A stretch of DNA of 64,000 bases, from assembly GCA_007988785.1 (NCBI GenBank), contig BJUU01000002.1:1-64000 (forward strand), read 5' to 3'. How positions within the stretch are numbered: position 1 is the stretch's first letter; every line of letters starts with the position of its first letter. This DNA is from Agrococcus baldri. Its GTDB lineage: Bacteria > Actinomycetota > Actinomycetes > Actinomycetales > Microbacteriaceae. The position numbers and the translations under genes were made by a program. Below the pieces are notes generated by a model, which saw only the letters and a program-made list of their open reading frames with translations, was not told where the DNA came from and searched no databases. Positions 59,982 through 64,000 of this stretch are shown here, piece by piece.

Positions 59982-60655
59982 TGGTGGATGTGCTGAAGCA
60001 GCTGGGCGCGGTGCGCCGCAGCGTGCGCAGCGAGATGACCGACGGCGAGGCCTCGAACGTGCAGACGCTCGAGCAGACCTACCCCTCGCCGCTCGCCGAC
60101 GTGTGGGATGCGGTGACGAGCGCCGACCGCATCGCGCGCTGGTTCATGCCCGTCTCCGGCGAGCTGCAGCTGGGCGGCAGGTATCAGCTCGAGGGCAACG
60201 CCGGCGGCGAGGTGCTCGAGTGCGAGCCGCCCGCGGGCGACGCGGCGCGGCTCCGCGTGACCTGGGAGTTCGGCGGCGGCGTGACCTGGCTGACGGTGCG
60301 CCTGCACGCCGAGGGCGAGGGCACCCGGCTCGAGCTCGAGCACGTGGCGCGCGAGGCGGATGTGCCGGCCGAGATGAGCGAGATGTTCGGCCCGGGCGCG
60401 ACCGGGGTCGGCTGGGACGGCGGCCTCCTGGGGCTCGCGCTGCACCTGACGTCGCCCGAGACGGCGATGACGCCCGAGCAGGGCGAGGCCTGGGCGTTCA
60501 CCCAGGAGGGAAAGTCCTTCAACCGAGGCGCGGCCGACGCGTGGGGCGCCGCCTCGGTCGCGGCGGGCACCGATGAGGCGACCGCGCAGCGGCAGGCGGA
60601 TGCGACCTTCGGGTTCTACACCGGCCAGACGGGCATGGAGGGCGAGCAGGGCTGA
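59978..60655 (+). CDS. SRPBCC/AHSA1-domain protein
   Basis: The 225-residue protein has an Activator-of-Hsp90-like START domain: VQTLEQTYPSPLADVWDAVT, DRIARWFMPVSGELQLGGRY and TWEFGGGVTWLTVRLHAEGE, then GVGWDGGLLGLALHL. The final 60 residues (AFTQEGKSFNRGAADAWGA) are an unusual helical tail. Proteins of this kind bind hydrophobic ligands and often pair with ArsR regulators, as here. The two ATGs at 59978 and 59981 are equivalent. The ligand is unknown. Confidence 0.9.
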   Translation: MMVDVLKQLGAVRRSVRSEMTDGEASNVQTLEQTYPSPLADVWDAVTSADRIARWFMPVSGELQLGGRYQLEGNAGGEVLECEPPAGDAARLRVTWEFGGGVTWLTVRLHAEGEGTRLELEHVAREADVPAEMSEMFGPGATGVGWDGGLLGLALHLTSPETAMTPEQGEAWAFTQEGKSFNRGAADAWGAASVAAGTDEATAQRQADATFGFYTGQTGMEGEQG

Positions 60656-60683
60656 GGCCCGCCGACCTGCGGAGACGCGCGAA

Positions 60684-60711
60684 GGGCGGACCGGCTGCTG
60701 CCGGCCCGCCC
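60684..60711. terminator. bidirectional hairpin
   Basis: GGGCGGACCGGC-TGCT-GCCGGCCCGCCC has a 12-bp stem with one mismatch and a TGCT loop. It lies between the SRPBCC stop (plus) and the 48-residue gene (minus), placed to end both transcripts. Confidence 0.7.
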
Positions 60712-60749
60712 CTCGCCGTGCGATGCGGTGCTGGTGCGCGATGCGGGTG

Positions 60750-60896
60750 TCAGATGATGCGCAGCAGACCGCGCACCTCGTTGCGCAGGTCTTCCTGGTG
60801 ATCCATGATCCGCTCGGCCTCGACGCTGATCGTGTGGCGCTGCTGCCACGAGAGTCGATGCTGGGCCTGACGGTCGGTGCGCTTGGCGCGTGCCAT
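60750..60896 (-). CDS. 48-residue small basic protein
   Basis: ATG 60896 to TGA 60750 encodes MARAKRTDRQAQHRLSWQQR and HTISVEAERIMDHQEDLRNE, ending RGLLRII. It is Arg/His/Gln-rich and probably helical. An AAGAGG-like SD precedes it by 6-8 nt and a good hairpin follows. It resembles the 50-residue protein at 58704-58856 in size, an M-x-R-x-x-R start and an Arg-rich helix, though not in clear alignment. No known family. Confidence 0.5.
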   Translation of the reverse strand: MARAKRTDRQAQHRLSWQQRHTISVEAERIMDHQEDLRNEVRGLLRII

Positions 60897-61040
60897 GGTG
60901 TGCCTCTTCCGTGTCGTCCCGGCGGCGGCTCTCGTCGCCGGTCGCGAAGCATCCGCCGGGAGCCGCCTCGGCCCCAGTCAGCCCGTCTCGAACGCTTCGC
61001 CTGCATTCCAGCACGGGCCACTGACACGGCCGCGGCGCGG

Positions 61041-62594
61041 CTACTCGGCGGCGTCGACCGGCGAGACGGGCGCGTCGGCGAGCGCCGCCGTGCGCGCGGG
61101 CGCTCCCTGCCCGGCCATCGCGCTGCCCGCGGCGGTGCCCTGCGCGGTCGCGTTGATGATCGCCTGCAGGTCGATGCCGGTGGCATCCTTCATCATCTGC
61201 GTCATCGAGGCCATGTTGCCGACCATGTCGCCCGTGAGCTTGCCCGTGCCGTCGGCCGACACGACCGTGATCTGCGACGAGGCGTAGGCCTTGCCGAAGG
61301 CGTCCGCGACGAGCGGCATCACCTTCAGCAGCTCCTGCGCGAGCACCACCTGCGCGTTCTCGGTGAGCGCCTTCGCGCGCGCCTCGATCGCCTGCCCCTC
61401 CGCGAGGCCGCGGGCGCCGATCGACTCGGCCTCGGCGCGGCCCTTCGCGGCGGTCGCGACGGCCTCCGCCTCGCCCTCGGCCTTCGCGGCCTCGGCGGCG
61501 GCGATGCGGGCGGTGCGCTGGGCGGCGCCGCGCGCCTCGGTCACGGCGGCCTCGGCGCTGCCCTCGGCCTTCGAGGCCTCGGCGCGCGCCTCGCGGGCGG
61601 TGCGCTCGGCGTTCGCCTCGGTCGCCTTCGCCTTGGCGTTCGCCTCGGCGGTGACCTGGATGCGGTAGGCCTCGGCATCGGCGACCTTGCGCACCTCGGC
61701 GTTGAGCTCCTGCTCGCGCAGCTCGGCCTGACGCTGCGCCGTGATCTCCTCCTGCGCGACGATCGCCTGGCGCTGCACGGCATCCTCGAGCGGCTTCGCG
61801 GCGGCGGCCTGGGCGGTCGCCTTGTCGGTCTCGGCCTGCACCGCCGCCTGCTGGAGCTGCAGCACGCGGTTGGCCTCGAGGATCTGCTTCTTCGCCTCGA
61901 TCGAGGCCTGCTCGGCGGCCTTCTGCGCCTCGGTGTTGGCGATCGCGGCGGCGCGCTGCACGGCGGCCGACTCGGGCACGCCGAGGTTGACGAGGTAGTC
62001 GGAGGTGTCGTTGATCTCCTGGATCTGCAGGGTGTCGACGACCAGGCCCTGCTTCGACAGCGCATCCTCGGCCGCCTGCAGCACCGCGGCCGCGAGCGCC
62101 TGCCGGTCGTGGATGATCTCGAGCACCGTCAGCTGGCCGATGATGCCGCGCAGCGAGCCCGAGAGCACCTCCTGCGTCGACGACTCGATCTCCTCCTGCT
62201 GCGACAGGAAGCGCTGGGCAGCGTTGCGGATGTCCTCCTCGGTGCCGCCCACCTTGATGACGGCGACGGCCTGCGCGTGGATGGTGATGCCGTCCTTCGC
62301 CTGCGCCGTGGTGTTGAACAGCAGCCGCCGCGAGCGCAGCGACATCTTGAACGACTTCTGCACGAAGGGCACGACGAACACGCCGCCGCCGGTGACCACC
62401 TTCTGGCCCGAGAGGTCCTGCGTCGTGTGGCCGTCGGCATCCACCGTCTTCTTGCCCTTGCGGCCGGTGACGATGATCGCCTCGTCGGGCTCGGCGATGC
62501 GGTAGCGGCGGATGGCGCCGACGATGAGCAGGGCGACGACGACGGTGCCGGCGACGATGGGCAGGAGGAACGGCAGGGCGAAGACGTCGAGCAA
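61041..62594 (-). CDS. flotillin-like SPFH-domain protein
   Basis: The 517-residue protein has an N-terminal membrane span (about 5-27), an SPFH domain (RYRIAEPDEAIIVTGRKGKK, then TGGGVFVVPFVQKSFKMSLR), and a long Glu-Ala coiled coil with repeated AEA/AKA heptads (225-420). The C-terminus is Ala-rich (AQGTAAGSAMAGQGAPA). Flotillins scaffold functional membrane microdomains. It appears to be a one-gene unit; the NfeD-type partner often found with bacterial flotillins is absent here. Confidence 0.93.
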   Translation of the reverse strand: MLDVFALPFLLPIVAGTVVVALLIVGAIRRYRIAEPDEAIIVTGRKGKKTVDADGHTTQDLSGQKVVTGGGVFVVPFVQKSFKMSLRSRRLLFNTTAQAKDGITIHAQAVAVIKVGGTEEDIRNAAQRFLSQQEEIESSTQEVLSGSLRGIIGQLTVLEIIHDRQALAAAVLQAAEDALSKQGLVVDTLQIQEINDTSDYLVNLGVPESAAVQRAAAIANTEAQKAAEQASIEAKKQILEANRVLQLQQAAVQAETDKATAQAAAAKPLEDAVQRQAIVAQEEITAQRQAELREQELNAEVRKVADAEAYRIQVTAEANAKAKATEANAERTAREARAEASKAEGSAEAAVTEARGAAQRTARIAAAEAAKAEGEAEAVATAAKGRAEAESIGARGLAEGQAIEARAKALTENAQVVLAQELLKVMPLVADAFGKAYASSQITVVSADGTGKLTGDMVGNMASMTQMMKDATGIDLQAIINATAQGTAAGSAMAGQGAPARTAALADAPVSPVDAAE

Positions 62595-62676
62595 GGCTGG
62601 CTCCAGGGTGCGAGGGGTGGTGCCTCGAACCTAGGGGGCGGATGCTGTGAGGCGGCCCGGGCGCATCGGCGCCGCG

Positions 62677-63018
62677 TCAGCGCTGCCGCACCGACACCGT
62701 CAGCAGCACCACCGCATCCGTCTCGGCGTCGAGCGCGTGGCGGGCATCGGGCAGGTCGATCCAGTCGCCGGCGGCGAGCTCGATCGCCTGCTCCTCGCGC
62801 GACCAGCGCAGCGCGACGCGGCCGACGAGCACCTGCAGCGTCGCCTCGCCGGGCGCGACGTGGTCGTCGAGGCCGTGCCCGCGCGTGAGCGCCATCACCG
62901 TCTGCCGCAGCTGCACGTCGCGGCCTGAGCGGATCGACTGCGCCGCCCGGCCGCTGGCCGCCTCGCGGGCGGCGGCGAGCAGCTGGTCGGCGAGCGCGGG
63001 CAGGTGGTCGAGCTCCAT
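62677..63018 (-). CDS. cupin-domain protein, 113 aa
   Basis: The protein has a short helical N-terminus (MELDHLPALADQLLAAAREA) and a cupin core: LRQTVMALTRGHGLDDHVAP, GEATLQVLVGRVALRWSREE and LAAGDWIDLPDARHALDAET. His residues at the cupin metal positions are partly kept. Small cupins of this type often sense or protect against oxidative conditions; its role here is unknown. It is divergent from a second cupin gene, with 18 bp between the starts. Confidence 0.82.
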   Translation of the reverse strand: MELDHLPALADQLLAAAREAASGRAAQSIRSGRDVQLRQTVMALTRGHGLDDHVAPGEATLQVLVGRVALRWSREEQAIELAAGDWIDLPDARHALDAETDAVVLLTVSVRQR

Positions 63019-63036
63019 GGCCCTAGCCTGCCGGAT

Positions 63037-63420
63037 ATGACGACGGATGCGGCAGGCCGGTTCCCGAGGGTCGTGGCCGACACGGCCGAGCTGGGCGCGC
63101 ACGCCGCCGAGCCCGAGGAGCGCGGGGCGGTGTGGCGGCTGGCCGAGCCGACCAGGCACCTGGACGCGAACGTGCTCGCGGTGCCGCCGCGGGCATCCGT
63201 CGACGCCCATGTCGGCCCCGATGAGGATGTGCTGTGGCACGTGGTGGCGGGCAGCGGCACGCTCGAGACCGAGGCCGGCGCGCTCGCGCTCTCCCCCGGC
63301 GCGATCGTGTGGCTGCCGCGCGGCTCGCGCCGCGCGCTCACCGCGGGCGATGCCGGGCTGCGCTACCTCTCGGTGCACCGCGCGAAGGGCGGGCTGCAGA
63401 TCGGGCGGCGGCCCGACTGA
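63037..63420 (+). CDS. cupin-domain protein, 127 aa
   Basis: The 127-residue protein has a cupin fold in the second half: DANVLAVPPRASVDAHVGPD, EDVLWHVVAGSGTLETEAGA and LALSPGAIVWLPRGSRRALT. His residues in VDAHVG and LWHVV are plausible ligands. A start at 63004 is possible, but 63037 gives a typical MTTDAAGRFP lead. The two cupins start back to back, suggesting common control. The substrate is unknown. Confidence 0.82.
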   Translation: MTTDAAGRFPRVVADTAELGAHAAEPEERGAVWRLAEPTRHLDANVLAVPPRASVDAHVGPDEDVLWHVVAGSGTLETEAGALALSPGAIVWLPRGSRRALTAGDAGLRYLSVHRAKGGLQIGRRPD

Positions 63421-63467
63421 GCGACGCGGATGCCGCCGATCGACGCGCCGTGCGCTTGGCTGGAGGC

Positions 63468-64000
63468 ATGCGTGCGACAGCAGGGCTGACGGAGGGCATC
63501 GCGCCGGGCGGGCGGGACTACCGCCGGCTCGTCGTCGCGATGTTCCTCGCGGGCGTCGCGACCTTCGCGCAGATGTACTCGACGCAGGGCGTGCTGCCGG
63601 AGATCGCGCGGGCGTTCGGCACGACGGCGTCGGATGCGGCGCTCTCGGTCGCCGCCGTCACGCTCGGCGTCGCGATCGGCGTGCTGCCGTGGTCGTACGC
63701 CGCCGACCGCATCGGCGCGCGGCGCGCGCTGCTCGCGGCGCTGTGCCTGGCGATCGCGCCGGGCTTCGCCGCACCGCTCGTGCCCTCGTTCGGCGGCTTC
63801 ATCGCGCTGCGCTTCGTCGAGGGCCTCGGCATCGCGGGCGTGCCGGCGATCGCCATCGGCTTCGTGCTCCGCGCGGTGCGCTCGCCGCACGGCGCGGCCG
63901 CGGGCGCGACCTACATCGCCGGCACCACCATCGGCGGGCTGCTGGGCCGGCTCATCGCGGTGCCCATCGCCGAGCAGCTCGGCTGGCGGCCGGCGATCCT
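63468..64000 (+). CDS. MFS transporter, 5' part only (cut by window end)
   Basis: The frame from ATG 63468 stays open to the last base: 177 full codons. It shows five or six spans with MFS features: YRRLVVAMFLAGVATFAQMY at helix 1, LPWSYAADRIGARRALLAAL in loop 2-3 and GLGIAGVPAIAIGFVLRAVR in helix 4. This is similar to YnfM/inner-membrane drug-type transporters. GGAGG lies very close to the ATG (1-2 nt), so a slightly later start is possible. The rest of the gene is outside the window. Confidence 0.88.
   Translation, partial: MRATAGLTEGIAPGGRDYRRLVVAMFLAGVATFAQMYSTQGVLPEIARAFGTTASDAALSVAAVTLGVAIGVLPWSYAADRIGARRALLAALCLAIAPGFAAPLVPSFGGFIALRFVEGLGIAGVPAIAIGFVLRAVRSPHGAAAGATYIAGTTIGGLLGRLIAVPIAEQLGWRPAI

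Overview
The window is a very GC-rich chromosomal segment from an actinobacterium. The family Microbacteriaceae is the best fit, probably Agrococcus or a close relative. The reasons are the extreme GC content, frequent GTG starts and 4-bp GTGA/ATGA overlaps, at least three promoters that look leaderless, and a strikingly frequent GGATGC/GCATCC hexamer. Short REP-like palindromes of the kind I associate with this family also occur. I see no phage, transposase, CRISPR array or biosynthetic gene cluster. The window looks like ordinary core and niche-adaptation chromosome with about 67 protein genes and one tRNA.

Layout. 0-9 kb: a VOC protein, a hypothetical protein, then a minus-strand operon glgX-treY-(membrane protein)-treZ that makes trehalose from glycogen. 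9-15 kb: tam (trans-aconitate methyltransferase) under an 18-bp palindromic operator with a VOC partner, a YbaK-type deacylase, an ABC-2 exporter pair, an EamA exporter and a tandem GNAT protein. 15-20.5 kb: an RND efflux pump divergent from a MarR regulator, then a RibD/DHFR-like reductase with a VOC protein and tRNA-Gly(CCC). 20.6-27 kb (minus): GNAT, TerC, a lipoate ligase with reversed domain order, a monoacylglycerol-lipase-like hydrolase and a UvrA-like self-resistance ATPase. 27-35.7 kb: an NCS2 uracil permease, an MHS-family MFS symporter divergent from poxB with a second MFS gene, and an LLM oxidoreductase-FMN reductase-MarR operon.

35.7-41 kb holds an unusual arrangement. A histidine kinase/response regulator pair on the minus strand is bracketed by two paralogous aminoglycoside-phosphotransferase-fold kinases on the plus strand. 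41-43 kb: a MarR-MFS pair on a leaderless promoter. 43-48 kb (minus): an apparent operon etfB-etfA-cytochrome b-TauE-membrane protein. The cytochrome b carries a ~350-residue disordered N-terminus built from tandem repeats that look like REP elements translated in frame.

48-54 kb is a branched-chain acyl-CoA catabolism island: MarR, enoyl-CoA hydratase, 3-hydroxyisobutyryl-CoA hydrolase-like protein and acyl-CoA dehydrogenase, divergent from an HSD10-like dehydrogenase and a second acyl-CoA dehydrogenase. The neighbouring ETF is the natural electron acceptor for both dehydrogenases. 54-64 kb: a membrane protein, glutathione peroxidase, a lipoprotein, an operon of a 50-residue small protein, a winged-helix regulator and an MFS exporter behind two GAAAG-N4-CTTTC boxes, a VOC protein, an ArsR-SRPBCC pair with a TATA-like palindromic operator, a 48-residue small basic protein, a flotillin, two cupins and an MFS gene cut by the window end.

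The themes are carbon storage and stress (trehalose, glycogen), acyl-CoA oxidation with ETF, and many small regulator-plus-exporter or regulator-plus-oxidoreductase pairs, each with a visible palindromic operator. All functions are read from sequence by eye. No database search was run.
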